A stretch of DNA of 64,000 nucleotides from Burkholderiales bacterium 67-32. GTDB lineage: Bacteria > Pseudomonadota > Gammaproteobacteria > Burkholderiales > Burkholderiaceae_B. The first letter of the stretch is position 1. Every line of letters begins with the position of its first letter. Location: the NCBI GenBank assembly GCA_001898625.1, contig MKUP01000011.1:270680-334679 (forward strand), in the 5' to 3' direction. A model generated the notes under the pieces. The model saw only the letters and a program-made list of their open reading frames with translations. It did no database searches and was not told the DNA's origin. A program made the position numbers and the translations under genes. Below are positions 1 through 8,358 of this stretch, piece after piece.

Positions 1-576
1 GATGGATTCGTTGCTGCCCTTGTAGGGGATGTGGGCGAAGCGCGCGCCGGTCTTGCCGTTGAACAGTTCGGTCACGAGCTGGAACGAGGCGGCGCTGGAG
101 CCGTAGTTCGCCTTGTCCGGGTGCTGCTTCGAATAGGCCACCAGGTCGCTCACGGACTTGATCGGCAGCGAGGCATCCGACACCAGCACCAGCGGGAATT
201 TCGCCGTCAGCGAAATGGGGGTGAAGTCCTCGACCTTGTAGGGCAGCTTGGCGTACAGGGCCGGGTTGAACGAGATCGGGCCGCTGGCCCCCCAGAACAG
301 CGTGTAGCCGTCGGGCTTGGCCTTGGCCACGTAGGCCGCGCCCACGATGGAGGCCACGCCCGGCCGGTTCTCGACAATCACGGGCTGCTTGAGCCCCTTG
401 GCCATTTCCTCGGCCACGATCCGGGCCAGGACATCGTTGCCCCCGCCCGCCGCGTAGCCGACGATGATGGTGATGGGGCGCGCGGGGTAGGACGGCTGCG
501 CGTGCGCGGCCGGCAGGCCGAGCGGAGAGATGGCCAGCGCCAGCGCGGCCAGGTTCAGGATGCGGCGTACTTGCAT
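1..576 (-). CDS. Bug/TctC-family periplasmic solute-binding receptor (C-terminus cut off)
   Basis: This is the first 192 residues of a Bug-family (TctC-like) periplasmic binding protein, the receptor class associated with tripartite tricarboxylate transporters. The reading frame runs from an ATG at 576 off the left edge. Visible are a signal peptide ending in AAHA, then YPARPITIIVGYAAGGGND near residues 30-50, the typical Bug start of the mature domain, followed by VENRPG and PDGYTLF, also family signatures. It follows the ThDP enzyme gene on the same strand after 70 bases, so the two are probably cotranscribed. No TctA or TctB membrane subunit is visible, so the ligand and membrane partner are unknown. 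The truncation is only the window edge. Confidence 0.9.
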   Translation of the reverse strand, partial: MQVRRILNLAALALAISPLGLPAAHAQPSYPARPITIIVGYAAGGGNDVLARIVAEEMAKGLKQPVIVENRPGVASIVGAAYVAKAKPDGYTLFWGASGPISFNPALYAKLPYKVEDFTPISLTAKFPLVLVSDASLPIKSVSDLVAYSKQHPDKANYGSSAASFQLVTELFNGKTGARFAHIPYKGSNESI

Positions 577-646
577 GGTGTCTCCTTCCATGGGACTCGT
601 GCGTTCCCTCGTTTCCGGCCACGGGCGGCGCGGGCCGCCCGCGCCG

Positions 647-2362
647 CTAGATCCCGCCGATGCGCACGTGCAGCACGGCGGCCCGGCCTTCGTCGACGGC
701 GTGCAGGCAGCGGGCGATCGCGGCCGGCACGTCCTCGGGGTCCTCCACCATCTCGCCATGGCCGCCGAAGGCCTGGGCGACCAGTTCGAAGCGGCGCGTC
801 TCGCCATGCAGGCGGGCGTGGAACTCGTCCGTATCGGCCGCGGTGCCGTCCGGATGCACGCGTAGCACGGCCTCCTTCACCGCCTGCCAGCCGCCGTTGT
901 CCAGCACCACGGTCAGGATGGGCAGCCGGTAGCGCTGCGCGACGTCGTAGACCGAGGTGGGCGTGCCGAAATGGAAGCCGCCATCGCCCACCATCTGCAC
1001 CACGCGCGCCTCCGGCCGCGCCAGCTTGACGCCCAGCGCCATGCCCCCGCTATAGCCCAGGCCGCCCCCGGCCGTGCCCAGCAGCGTCAATGGCCGGGTC
1101 CGGCGGATGTGGCCCAGCACCGCGGGCGCGTTGCGGATGGCTTCGTTGATGACCACGTCGTCCTGGGACAGCGCCGCGCTCAACTGCGCGCACAGGTAGG
1201 CGGGCGAGATCGCGCCGCGCGTGCCGCGCTTGCCCGCGGCCTGGGACAGGCCCTCGGCACGGGCCTTGGCCTGCGCCCGATAGCCGTCCAGGCGCGCACG
1301 CACCCGCTCGTGGAAATCCTGGTCGGCGCGGACCCGGACAATGTCGATGACCTGGCGCAGCACCGTGGCGCAATCGGCCTGCACCCGCATGTCGGTTGCG
1401 AATCCCCACATGGGGAAGTCCTTCTTGATCGGATCGACGTCGACATGCAGCCAGCGCATGTCGGGCCGCTCGGCCACGTACTTGGGCAGCCAGGGCACGT
1501 CCACGTCCAGCAGCAGGCCCAGGTCGGCATCGGCTTGCGCCGCACCGGGATCGAAACCGCCGAAGCAGGGCGAATCGCGCGAGATGCCCAGATAGCTGGG
1601 CGCGAACTCGAAGACGCGGATGCCGCACAGCAGGGCCAGTTCCTCCAGCGCCTCGACCGCCTCGGCCTTGCGGCCGAGATAGGCGGTGACGGCCATGGGC
1701 CGCTCGGCACTCATCAGGGCCTCGGCAATCTGCGCGGCGCGCGCCTCGTCGATGCCGCCGGCGGCCACGGGGCCATAGCGGTCCTGGCCGAAGGCCTGCA
1801 CCTGCTCCTCGGCCCATTCCTGGGTCAGCGCCTCGCGCGGCAGCGTCAGGTAGACGGGGCCCGGCGGATCGCTCTGCATGACCGAGTGGCCGCGCCGCAC
1901 CACCTCGCGGGCGTTGATGCCGGTCGACAGCGAGTATTCCCATTTGACGTAGGGGCGCACCAGGCTGGCCATGTCGAACGGGTCCTGCACGAAGTGCACA
2001 TAGTTGTCGCGCGATCCCGGCAGCTCGCCGCGCACGGTGCCCGGCGCCCGGCCCGCCATCAGCATGACCGGCAGCCGCGAGCGGAACATGTTGTGCATGC
2101 CCATGGCGGCGTTGGCCGTGCCGGCATCCACGTGGACCATCACCGCCTGCCCCTGCCCGGTCATCGCCGCGTAGCCGGCGGCCATGTGGATCGCGACGTT
2201 CTCGTGCGGGCAGAGCATGAAGCGGGGGTGCTTGCGCCCCTGCTCGCGCCAGCGCGCGAGCTCCTCGATGACGGAGGCGTGATCGGTGCCCAGGTTGGAA
2301 AACACGTACTCGATGCCGAGGTCGGTGAGTCCCTGGAGCAAGTAGTGGGCGCTGCTGTACAT
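647..2362 (-). CDS. Thiamine diphosphate-dependent enzyme, acetolactate synthase-like
   Basis: A 571-residue enzyme of the acetolactate synthase/benzoylformate decarboxylase superfamily. The N-terminal ThDP domain has the conserved glutamate in CPHENVAIHMAAGYA (Glu54) that activates the cofactor, the middle domain is the Rossmann-like one, and the C-terminal domain has the GDG...N cofactor motif (GDGGFHFG at about 459, DNGGW at about 489). The start is the ATG at 2362, preceded by AGGAG. The exact reaction (carboligation, decarboxylation or hydrolysis) cannot be read from the sequence. Placement upstream of a Bug receptor and divergent from a LysR gene suggests catabolism of an imported 2-oxo acid rather than branched-chain amino acid synthesis; that is inference. 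Confidence 0.85.
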   Translation of the reverse strand: MYSSAHYLLQGLTDLGIEYVFSNLGTDHASVIEELARWREQGRKHPRFMLCPHENVAIHMAAGYAAMTGQGQAVMVHVDAGTANAAMGMHNMFRSRLPVMLMAGRAPGTVRGELPGSRDNYVHFVQDPFDMASLVRPYVKWEYSLSTGINAREVVRRGHSVMQSDPPGPVYLTLPREALTQEWAEEQVQAFGQDRYGPVAAGGIDEARAAQIAEALMSAERPMAVTAYLGRKAEAVEALEELALLCGIRVFEFAPSYLGISRDSPCFGGFDPGAAQADADLGLLLDVDVPWLPKYVAERPDMRWLHVDVDPIKKDFPMWGFATDMRVQADCATVLRQVIDIVRVRADQDFHERVRARLDGYRAQAKARAEGLSQAAGKRGTRGAISPAYLCAQLSAALSQDDVVINEAIRNAPAVLGHIRRTRPLTLLGTAGGGLGYSGGMALGVKLARPEARVVQMVGDGGFHFGTPTSVYDVAQRYRLPILTVVLDNGGWQAVKEAVLRVHPDGTAADTDEFHARLHGETRRFELVAQAFGGHGEMVEDPEDVPAAIARCLHAVDEGRAAVLHVRIGGI

Positions 2363-2461
2363 GGGGTCTCCTGTAGGGGTTCGCCCATCTTAGGAATGGC
2401 AGTGAAATCCGTAAAATGAAATGAACTGATGTCTGACATGCACCAGAGGTATATCTTTCCC

Positions 2462-3397
2462 ATGGCCAAGCGTCTTTCTCATCAGGTCGACCTGAACCTG
2501 CTCGAGCTCTTCCTGGCGGTGTACGGCAGCCGCAATCTCACCACCGCCGGCCGGGAACTGGGCCTGAGCCAGCCCGCGATGAGCCGCGCCCTCGCCCGCC
2601 TGCGCGACGCCTATGGCGACCCGCTGTTCGTGCGCCAGCCGCACGGCCTGCTTCCCACGCCCTTCGCCGACAGCCTGAGCTCGTCGCTGCACCAGGCCCT
2701 GGACATCGTGCGCTGGACGCTGCATACCCCGGCCTTCGTCCCCGCCAATGAACGGCGCGTGTTCACCTTGGCGATGTCCGACGTCAGCGAACAGGTGTTC
2801 CTGCCCAGCCTGGCCCAACGGGTGGCGGAACAGGCACCGGGCGTGCACCTGCGCACCAGCCAGTTGCAGGGCAAGGCACTGCGCGACGCCATGGCGGACG
2901 GCAGCGTGGACCTCGCCATCGGCCACCTGCGGCTGGACCCGGAAGGCTTGCAGGCCGACCGCCTGTTCTCCGCGCGTTATGCCTGCATCGCCCGCAGCGA
3001 CCACCCCGCCATAGACAGCCGGATGACCATGGCGAACTTCCGCCAGCTCGGCCATGTGATCTCGGAAGGCTCGATGACCGGCCACGCGCACGTGCTGGAA
3101 GGCATCCTCGCCTCGCGCAAGGTGGGCGCATCCGTCGCCCTGCGCGTGGGCCACTTCCTGTCGATCGGCCGCATCGTCGCCCAGACCGACTACATCGCCA
3201 CCATCCCGCGCACCCTGGCCGCCACTTTCGAGACCGCCTGGGGCGTCAGGATGTACGCACCGCCGATGCGGCTGCCCGCCTACGACGTGTCGCAGTTCTG
3301 GCACGAACGCTATGCGCGCGAGCCCGGGCTGGTCTGGCTACGGACCGTGATCCGCGAATTGTTCGGCCGGCTCCCGCCGGCGCCAGCGGTTCTGTAA
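2462..3397 (+). CDS. LysR-family transcriptional regulator
   Basis: A 311-residue LysR regulator: N-terminal winged helix-turn-helix at about residues 8-66 (LNLLELFLAVYGSRNLTTAG, then LGLSQPAMSRALARLR) and a C-terminal effector-binding domain. I chose the ATG at 2462 because it opens directly into the DNA-binding domain and has AGAGG upstream; an ATG at 2429 would add 11 residues with no family support. It diverges from the ThDP enzyme/Bug pair across about 100 bases that must hold both promoters, so it is the probable regulator of that pair and perhaps of the MFS gene behind it. The effector is unknown. Confidence 0.92.
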   Translation: MAKRLSHQVDLNLLELFLAVYGSRNLTTAGRELGLSQPAMSRALARLRDAYGDPLFVRQPHGLLPTPFADSLSSSLHQALDIVRWTLHTPAFVPANERRVFTLAMSDVSEQVFLPSLAQRVAEQAPGVHLRTSQLQGKALRDAMADGSVDLAIGHLRLDPEGLQADRLFSARYACIARSDHPAIDSRMTMANFRQLGHVISEGSMTGHAHVLEGILASRKVGASVALRVGHFLSIGRIVAQTDYIATIPRTLAATFETAWGVRMYAPPMRLPAYDVSQFWHERYAREPGLVWLRTVIRELFGRLPPAPAVL

Positions 3398-3441
3398 CCG
3401 GACTCGACATCCCGGATGGCCGGTTGCTATGTTGCCTGACC

Positions 3442-4677
3442 ATGGATGCACACGATAAGGACTCCGCCGACCGTAGCGATGGCGGCTACGGCTGGATCAT
3501 CGTCGCCGCGGGCGCGCTGATCACCTGCGTGGCGGCCGGCGCCATGTTCTCGCTGGCGGTCTACCTCCAGCCCATCTCGGCCGACACGGGCTGGTCGCGC
3601 GCCGGCATCTCGGCGGCCATGACACTCGATTTCCTGGTGATGGGCCTCGCGGCCTTCGGCTGGGGCGCGCTGAGCGACCGCTACGGCGCGCGCCCCGTGG
3701 TGCTGTCCGCGTCGCTGCTGCTGGGCCTGGGGCTGCTGCTGGCCAGCCGCGCAACGTCGCTGCTGGCTTTCCAGCTCGGCTATGGCGTGCTGGTGGGCGT
3801 GGCGGGCGGCGCGTTCTTCGCCCCGCTGATGGCCCTGACCACGACCTGGTTCGAACGCCACCGGGCGCTGGCGGTCTCGCTGGTATCGGCGGGCATGGGG
3901 GTCGCTCCCATGACGGTCTCGCCGCTGGCGAGCTGGCTCATCCTGGAATACGGCTGGCGCACGGCGATGACCACCATAGGCATCGCCGCCCTGCTGCTCC
4001 TGATTCCCGCCGCCCTGCTCATTCGCCAGCCGCCGGCGGCCGGGCTGGCCCGGCAGGCCCAGCCCGAGACCACCGCCCCCGACCTGTCGGTGCGGCAGGC
4101 CCTGCGGTCGGCGCCCTTTATCGTACTGGCGCTGACCTTCTTTCTGTGCTGCGCCGCCCATTCCGGCCCGATCTTCCACGTGGTCAGCTTCGCCACGTTC
4201 TGCGGCATCGCGCCCATGGCGGCCGTGACCATCTACAGCGTGGAAGGACTGGCGGGACTGGGGGGACGGCTGCTGCTGGGCGCGCTGGCCGACAGGCTGG
4301 GCACCAAGCGGGTGCTGATCGCGGGCCTGCTGCTGCAGGCGGTGGTGATAGGCGTCTATTCGCAGGCCCGCCTGATCGGCGAGTTCTACGGCCTGTCCAT
4401 CCTGCTGGGCGCCGCCTACGGTGGCGTGATGCCGCTGTACGCGGTGCTGGCGCGGGACTGGTTCGGCCCGCGCATCATGGGCAGCATCTTCGGCGCCGCG
4501 GTCATGGCCTCGAGCCTGGGCATGGCCTTCGGACCGCTGGCCGGAGGCTGGATCTTCGATCACTTCAACGGCTATGCCTGGCTGTACCTGGGCTCGGCCG
4601 CGGTCGGCGTCGGCGCGGTCGCGATGGCCTTCGCCTTCCCGCCGTCTCCGGCCAGGGCGGCGCCACGCCCTGCCTGA
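3442..4677 (+). CDS. MFS transporter, monocarboxylate/oxalate-formate type
   Basis: An inner-membrane major facilitator superfamily carrier of 411 residues with about 12 hydrophobic segments. The loop between helices 2 and 3 carries the MFS signature (GWGALSDRYGARPVV), repeated in weaker form in the second half (GRLLLGALADRLGTKRVL). The YGWIIVAAGALI opening and FSLAVYLQPI segment resemble the OFA/MCT-like group that moves small carboxylates. The ATG at 3442 is preferred over a TTG at 3424. It follows the LysR gene by 44 bases on the same strand, so a role in moving the substrate or product of the divergent ThDP pathway is plausible but inferred. Confidence 0.87.
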   Translation: MDAHDKDSADRSDGGYGWIIVAAGALITCVAAGAMFSLAVYLQPISADTGWSRAGISAAMTLDFLVMGLAAFGWGALSDRYGARPVVLSASLLLGLGLLLASRATSLLAFQLGYGVLVGVAGGAFFAPLMALTTTWFERHRALAVSLVSAGMGVAPMTVSPLASWLILEYGWRTAMTTIGIAALLLLIPAALLIRQPPAAGLARQAQPETTAPDLSVRQALRSAPFIVLALTFFLCCAAHSGPIFHVVSFATFCGIAPMAAVTIYSVEGLAGLGGRLLLGALADRLGTKRVLIAGLLLQAVVIGVYSQARLIGEFYGLSILLGAAYGGVMPLYAVLARDWFGPRIMGSIFGAAVMASSLGMAFGPLAGGWIFDHFNGYAWLYLGSAAVGVGAVAMAFAFPPSPARAAPRPA

Positions 4678-4687
4678 AGATCGAAAA

Positions 4688-5035
4688 TCAGGCGGGGTAC
4701 ATCGGCTTGTTGTCGTTCAGGTTCAGCCAGCCCTTCACGATGCGGTAGATGTACCAGATGAAGGCCACGAACCAGACGACCCAGCCGATGAAGGCCCACA
4801 CCGTCAGCGCCCCGACGATGGCCCACAGCACCGAGAACCAGAACGTGCGGATCTGCCAGCGGAAGTGGCTGTCCAGCCAGGTGCCGGCCATGTCGCCCTT
4901 CTTGACGTAGTTGATGATGATCGCGACGATGCTGCTCAGGCCGATGAGGATGGCCAGCGCATACAGCGCATAGACCACGGTGGTGAGGCTCTTGGCGGAT
5001 TGAAGCTTGGCGGTGTCGACCGTGACGTCGTTCAT
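4688..5035 (-). CDS. Small membrane protein, DUF4870-like
   Basis: A 115-residue protein with three hydrophobic segments (about residues 15-40, 60-80 and 80-100), consistent with a small inner-membrane protein of the DUF4870 type; WFVAFIWYIYRIVKGWLNLN near the end is typical of that group. The function is unknown. The ATG at 5035 has AAGAGG upstream; an in-frame extension to 5146 would overlap msrQ and looks non-coding. It is the last gene of the minus-strand run that starts with msrP and converges on the MFS gene, with only 10 bases between the two stop codons. Confidence 0.8.
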   Translation of the reverse strand: MNDVTVDTAKLQSAKSLTTVVYALYALAILIGLSSIVAIIINYVKKGDMAGTWLDSHFRWQIRTFWFSVLWAIVGALTVWAFIGWVVWFVAFIWYIYRIVKGWLNLNDNKPMYPA

Positions 5036-5109
5036 GATGCACCTCTTGTTGTTGTCGGTAGCGGGCATCGGGAAGCGCATGGTCGGGCGGCCCGCGCCGC
5101 CTGCTGCGG

Positions 5110-5763
5110 TCACGGCCTGGCGGCACGCCGACGCACCAGGCGCCATCCCATCAACCCCGCGAAGACCACAGTGTAGAGAAACACCGCCGAAAAATCATTC
5201 TTGCCGGCCTTCTGCCACCAATAGTGCAACAGCACGAGCACGCCGATCAGGTAAACCAGCCGGTGCAGCGACTGCCAGCGCGAACCCAGGCGCCGCATCC
5301 AGCCGCGCGTGGAGGTGGCCGCGAGCAGGCACAGCCCCAGGAAACCGGCGAATCCCATCGTGATGAACGGCCGCTTGGCCACGTCGCGCGCGATGGACAT
5401 GAGGTCGAACCACTGGTCCCACCAGATGTAGGTGGTGAAATGCAGGCAGGCGTAGAAGAAGGCGAACAGCCCGCACATGCGGCGCACCCGCAACAGGGCC
5501 GGCTGGCCCAGCAGGACGCGCAGGGGGCTGATCGCCAGCGTGACCAGCAGCGCCACCAGGGTCCAGGTGCCCGAGGAGCGGGTCAGGAACTCCACGGGAT
5601 TGGCCGTCAGCGCATCCGTCGCCCCCAGCCAGACCCAGCGCGCCAGCGGCAGCAGCGCGACGACGAACAGCAGGACCTTGAAGCGCCCCACCGCCAGCCC
5701 GAACACCCGCGGCTCGGAGCGGGTTGAGCTCGAGAGCTGCGGCTCAGCAGATCGATTCGTCAT
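5110..5763 (-). CDS. msrQ: MsrQ, haem-binding membrane subunit of the MsrPQ system
   Basis: MsrQ (YedZ) is a haem b membrane protein that passes electrons to MsrP for repair of oxidised methionines in periplasmic proteins. The 217-residue product has six hydrophobic segments and histidines placed as haem ligands (FFYACLHFTTYIWW near residue 105; SLHRLVYLIGVLVLLHYWW near 170-185). The ATG at 5763 has GGAAAGAG upstream and is preferred over an ATG at 5775. It lies downstream of msrP on the same strand, separated by a palindromic repeat (5801-5881), so expression of the second gene may be tuned by that spacer. The gene order msrP-msrQ is the normal one. Confidence 0.93.
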   Translation of the reverse strand: MTNRSAEPQLSSSTRSEPRVFGLAVGRFKVLLFVVALLPLARWVWLGATDALTANPVEFLTRSSGTWTLVALLVTLAISPLRVLLGQPALLRVRRMCGLFAFFYACLHFTTYIWWDQWFDLMSIARDVAKRPFITMGFAGFLGLCLLAATSTRGWMRRLGSRWQSLHRLVYLIGVLVLLHYWWQKAGKNDFSAVFLYTVVFAGLMGWRLVRRRAARP

Positions 5764-5800
5764 AGCTCTTTCCATGACGGCATGCGCAAGTACTCAGCCC

Positions 5801-5881
5801 GACCCAGGGCACAGCGGATCCGGCTTTGCCGGTCCGCCAGTGCCGCCCCCTTGGGGGGCGCGCGCAAGCGCGTAGGGGGGG
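5801..5881 (-). repeat. Palindromic repeat, copy A (between msrP and msrQ)
   Basis: First of six related GC-rich elements in the window. Read on the minus strand it begins with a C-run right after the msrP stop (5882-5884) and contains three hairpins: a short CGCGC/GCGCG stem, a GCCCCC/GGGGGC stem, and a longer stem with core CCGGC/GCCGG, flank GCGGA/TCCGC and outer GGCAC/GTGCC. It ends in CCCTGGG. No run of T follows, so it is not a standard intrinsic terminator. It resembles REP-type intergenic repeats in layout; any function is inference. Confidence 0.85.
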
Positions 5882-6847
5882 TCAATAATCCCTCGCCAGG
5901 TCCATGCCGGCGTAGAGGCTGGCGACCTGGTCGCCGTAGCCGTTGAACATCAGCGTCTTGCGCTTGGGCGAGAACAGGCCGTCCTCGCCGATGCGGCGCT
6001 CGGACGCCTGGCTCCAGCGCGGATGGGGCACGTTGGGATTCACATTGGCGTAGAAACCGTATTCCTGCGGCGCGGCCTTGACCCAACTGGTGGCGGGCTG
6101 TTTTTCCACGAAACGTATCTTCACCAGCGATTTGCCCGACTTGAAGCCGTATTTCCAGGGCACCACCACGCGCACGGGGGCACCATTCTGGTTGGGCAGG
6201 GTTTCGCCGTAGACGCCGAAGGTGAGCAGGGTCAGCGGCTGCATGGCCTCGTCCATGCGCAGCGCCTCGACATAGGGCCAGTCGAGCACGCGCGTGCGCA
6301 GTCCGGGCATGGTGTCGGGCTGCACGGCGGTGACGAACTCGACGAAGCGGGCGTTGCCGGTGGGCTCGACCCGACGGATCAGCGCCGCCAGCGAATACCC
6401 CGTCCAGGGAATCACCATGGACCAGCCCTCGACGCAGCGCAGCCTGTAGACCCGCTCTTCCAGCGGCGCCAGCTTGCGAAGATCGTCCAGGGACAGCACC
6501 TGCGGCTTCTTGACCTCGCCCTCGATCGCGACGGTCCAGGGCGACGTGCGGAAACGCCCCGCGTAATCCGAGGGATCACCCTTGTCGGTGCCGAATTCGT
6601 AGAAATTGTTGTAGGTGGTGACGTCCTTCTGCGAGGTCGGCTTGTCCATCACCACGAAAGCGCCATTGCGCTGCGCCGCCAGCTTCACGCCCGTCGTCTG
6701 CGCGAACGCCTGCCGATCGCTCCACCCCGCCAGCCCCATCGCCGACGCGGCCAGCCCCGCCTGCAACATCCACCGCCGCCGCTCGCGATAGACCGCCTCG
6801 GGCGTGATCTCGGAAGGCAAAATATCGGCAGGCCTGCGTATCAGCAT
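5882..6847 (-). CDS. msrP: MsrP, periplasmic methionine sulfoxide reductase catalytic subunit
   Basis: MsrP (YedY) is the molybdopterin enzyme that reduces methionine sulfoxide in periplasmic proteins using electrons from MsrQ. The 321-residue protein has a twin-arginine export signal ([21 protein letters not shown], residues 21-41), a sulfite-oxidase-type fold and the molybdenum-ligand cysteine in [10 protein letters not shown] (Cys138). Length fits the family (about 320-335). The ATG is at 6847 with GGAG a few bases upstream. Its 5' leader contains an inverted copy of the repeat (6871-6954), and another copy abuts its stop codon, so the transcript is bracketed by two such elements. Confidence 0.95.
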   Translation of the reverse strand: MLIRRPADILPSEITPEAVYRERRRWMLQAGLAASAMGLAGWSDRQAFAQTTGVKLAAQRNGAFVVMDKPTSQKDVTTYNNFYEFGTDKGDPSDYAGRFRTSPWTVAIEGEVKKPQVLSLDDLRKLAPLEERVYRLRCVEGWSMVIPWTGYSLAALIRRVEPTGNARFVEFVTAVQPDTMPGLRTRVLDWPYVEALRMDEAMQPLTLLTFGVYGETLPNQNGAPVRVVVPWKYGFKSGKSLVKIRFVEKQPATSWVKAAPQEYGFYANVNPNVPHPRWSQASERRIGEDGLFSPKRKTLMFNGYGDQVASLYAGMDLARDY

Positions 6848-6870
6848 GACGGTCTCCAGTCCGTATAAAG

Positions 6871-6954
6871 CCCACCCCGTACCCGCTTACGCGGGCCCCC
6901 TCAAGGGGGCGACGCGGGTGGACCGGCAAAGCCGGATCCACCGCATCCTGGGTT
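6871..6954 (+). repeat. Palindromic repeat, copy B (inverted, upstream of msrP)
   Basis: Same element as copy A but in the opposite orientation, lying between the end of the cytochrome-assembly gene (7026) and the start of msrP. The hairpin core CCGGC/GCCGG is kept; the flank is GTGGA/TCCAC instead of GCGGA/TCCGC (a compensated change) and the short stem reads CCCGC/GCGGG. It is the only copy that does not touch a stop codon. It falls in the 5' untranslated region of msrP. Confidence 0.82.
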
Positions 6955-7025
6955 TAGGACCGCTATCTTGGGGTGTGGTTCCGTTGCTATCGCTGGCTGC
7001 CAGCGGTAGCAACCGTGAGCCAATG

Positions 7026-8354
7026 TCAGAGCTCCCCATAGGAGTGCAGGCCCGACAGGAACATGTTCACGCCCAGGAACGCGAAACCCGTCACCAGCAG
7101 GCCCACCAGGGCCCAGTAGGCGGCGCCGTTGCCCCGCAGGCCCTTGATCAGGCGCATGTGCAGCCAGGCCGCGTAGTTGAGCCAGACGATCAGTGCCCAG
7201 GTTTCCTTGGGATCCCACTGCCAGTAGGCACCCCAGGCGTCGGCCGCCCACAGCGCGCCCAGCACCGTGGCGACGGTAAAGAACGCGAAGCCGACGGCGA
7301 TGGCCTTGTACATGATGTCGTCCAGCACCTCGAGCGCGGGCAGGCGCTCGGCCAACTGGCGGCGGCCCATCAGGATGCCGCCGACGATCAGCGCGGCCAC
7401 GCCGGCGTAGGTCATCCAGTAGGCCGGCATGCCGGTCTGGCGGAAAATCAGCGGCTCGACCGCCAGCAGCACGCCCAGGACGAACAGCGGCGCCAGCTTC
7501 ACCCACGAGGACGTCTTGCCGTGCGCCTTGACCAGGTAGGCGAAGGCGACCATGGCGGCCAGCGAGAACGTACCGTAGCCGATGAAGTTGGCGGGCACGT
7601 GCAACTTCATCCACCAGCTTTGCAGGGCCGGCACCAGTGGCTGGATCTGCTGCGCGCCACGGTCGAAGGTGTACCAGATCAGGAAGGCGACGGCCGAGGC
7701 GATGACCAGCAGCACGAAGCCGCCCAGGCTGCGCGTGTCGTACTTGCGCTCGTAGTACAGGTAGAACAGCGCCGTGATCAGCGAGAAAAGAATGAAGACT
7801 TCGTACAGGTTGCTGACGGGGATGTAGCCGATGTCCGGGCTGAGCAGGTAGCTTTCGTGCCAGCGCACCAGGAGGCCCGTCAACCCGGCGAACACCGCGC
7901 TCCAGGTCAGCGCCGTCCCCACCCAGGCGGCAGTACCGCTGCGGGCGATCAGGCCTATCCAGTAGCATGCGGTGGCGATGACGAACAGCGCGCACATCCA
8001 CAGGATGGCGGACTGCGAGGACAGCAGGTATTTCAGGAAGAAGGCCTGGTCGGCCCGCGCGAGATCGCCCTGGTAAAGGGTGACGGCCAGGCCGCCGCTG
8101 ATGGCCACCGCGATCATCAGCGCGCGCAGCGGGCGCCACAGCCAGGCCAGCCAGGCCAGCACGACCGCCGCGCCGGCCAGGATGGCCTTGTCGTAGTAGT
8201 TCATGATCCCGCCCACCCGCTGGAACGCGAAGGCGGCACCCGCCGCCAGCAGCGCGGCGAAGGCGATGTCGGTCCAGTCGAGCCCCCTGGGGCCGTCCAT
8301 GCCCCGGCGGGGAGCCCTGCCGGCGCCGTCGCGGGCGGATGAGGTCAGTTCCAT
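7026..8354 (-). CDS. ccsB: System II cytochrome c biogenesis protein, CcsA/ResC type
   Basis: A membrane protein of 442 residues that, with the ResB/Ccs1 partner encoded just upstream, exports haem and attaches it to apocytochromes c in the periplasm. It shows at least ten hydrophobic segments and the tryptophan-rich haem-handling motif WGAYWQWDPKETWALIVWL near residue 360, with conserved histidines in the flanking helices (KLHVPANFIGYG, WLHMRL). The start ATG (8354) lies 4 bases after the resB stop, so the two are translationally coupled. NCBI names this ResC-like subunit CcsB, other literature CcsA; the symbol should be read with that in mind. A poorly conserved N-terminal extension of about 25 residues may be dispensable. 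Confidence 0.92.
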   Translation of the reverse strand: MELTSSARDGAGRAPRRGMDGPRGLDWTDIAFAALLAAGAAFAFQRVGGIMNYYDKAILAGAAVVLAWLAWLWRPLRALMIAVAISGGLAVTLYQGDLARADQAFFLKYLLSSQSAILWMCALFVIATACYWIGLIARSGTAAWVGTALTWSAVFAGLTGLLVRWHESYLLSPDIGYIPVSNLYEVFILFSLITALFYLYYERKYDTRSLGGFVLLVIASAVAFLIWYTFDRGAQQIQPLVPALQSWWMKLHVPANFIGYGTFSLAAMVAFAYLVKAHGKTSSWVKLAPLFVLGVLLAVEPLIFRQTGMPAYWMTYAGVAALIVGGILMGRRQLAERLPALEVLDDIMYKAIAVGFAFFTVATVLGALWAADAWGAYWQWDPKETWALIVWLNYAAWLHMRLIKGLRGNGAAYWALVGLLVTGFAFLGVNMFLSGLHSYGEL

Positions 8355-8358
8355 TTAG

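Noticed and set aside
3427-4563. Long minus-strand open frame opposite the MFS gene
   Set aside because: High GC leaves antisense frames open; the translation is rich in Arg, Gln and His with no family signature, while the plus strand encodes a clear 12-helix transporter.
4672-4693. GCCTGA/TCAGGC stem between convergent stop codons as a terminator
   Set aside because: Only six base pairs, a ten-base loop and no T-run on either strand.
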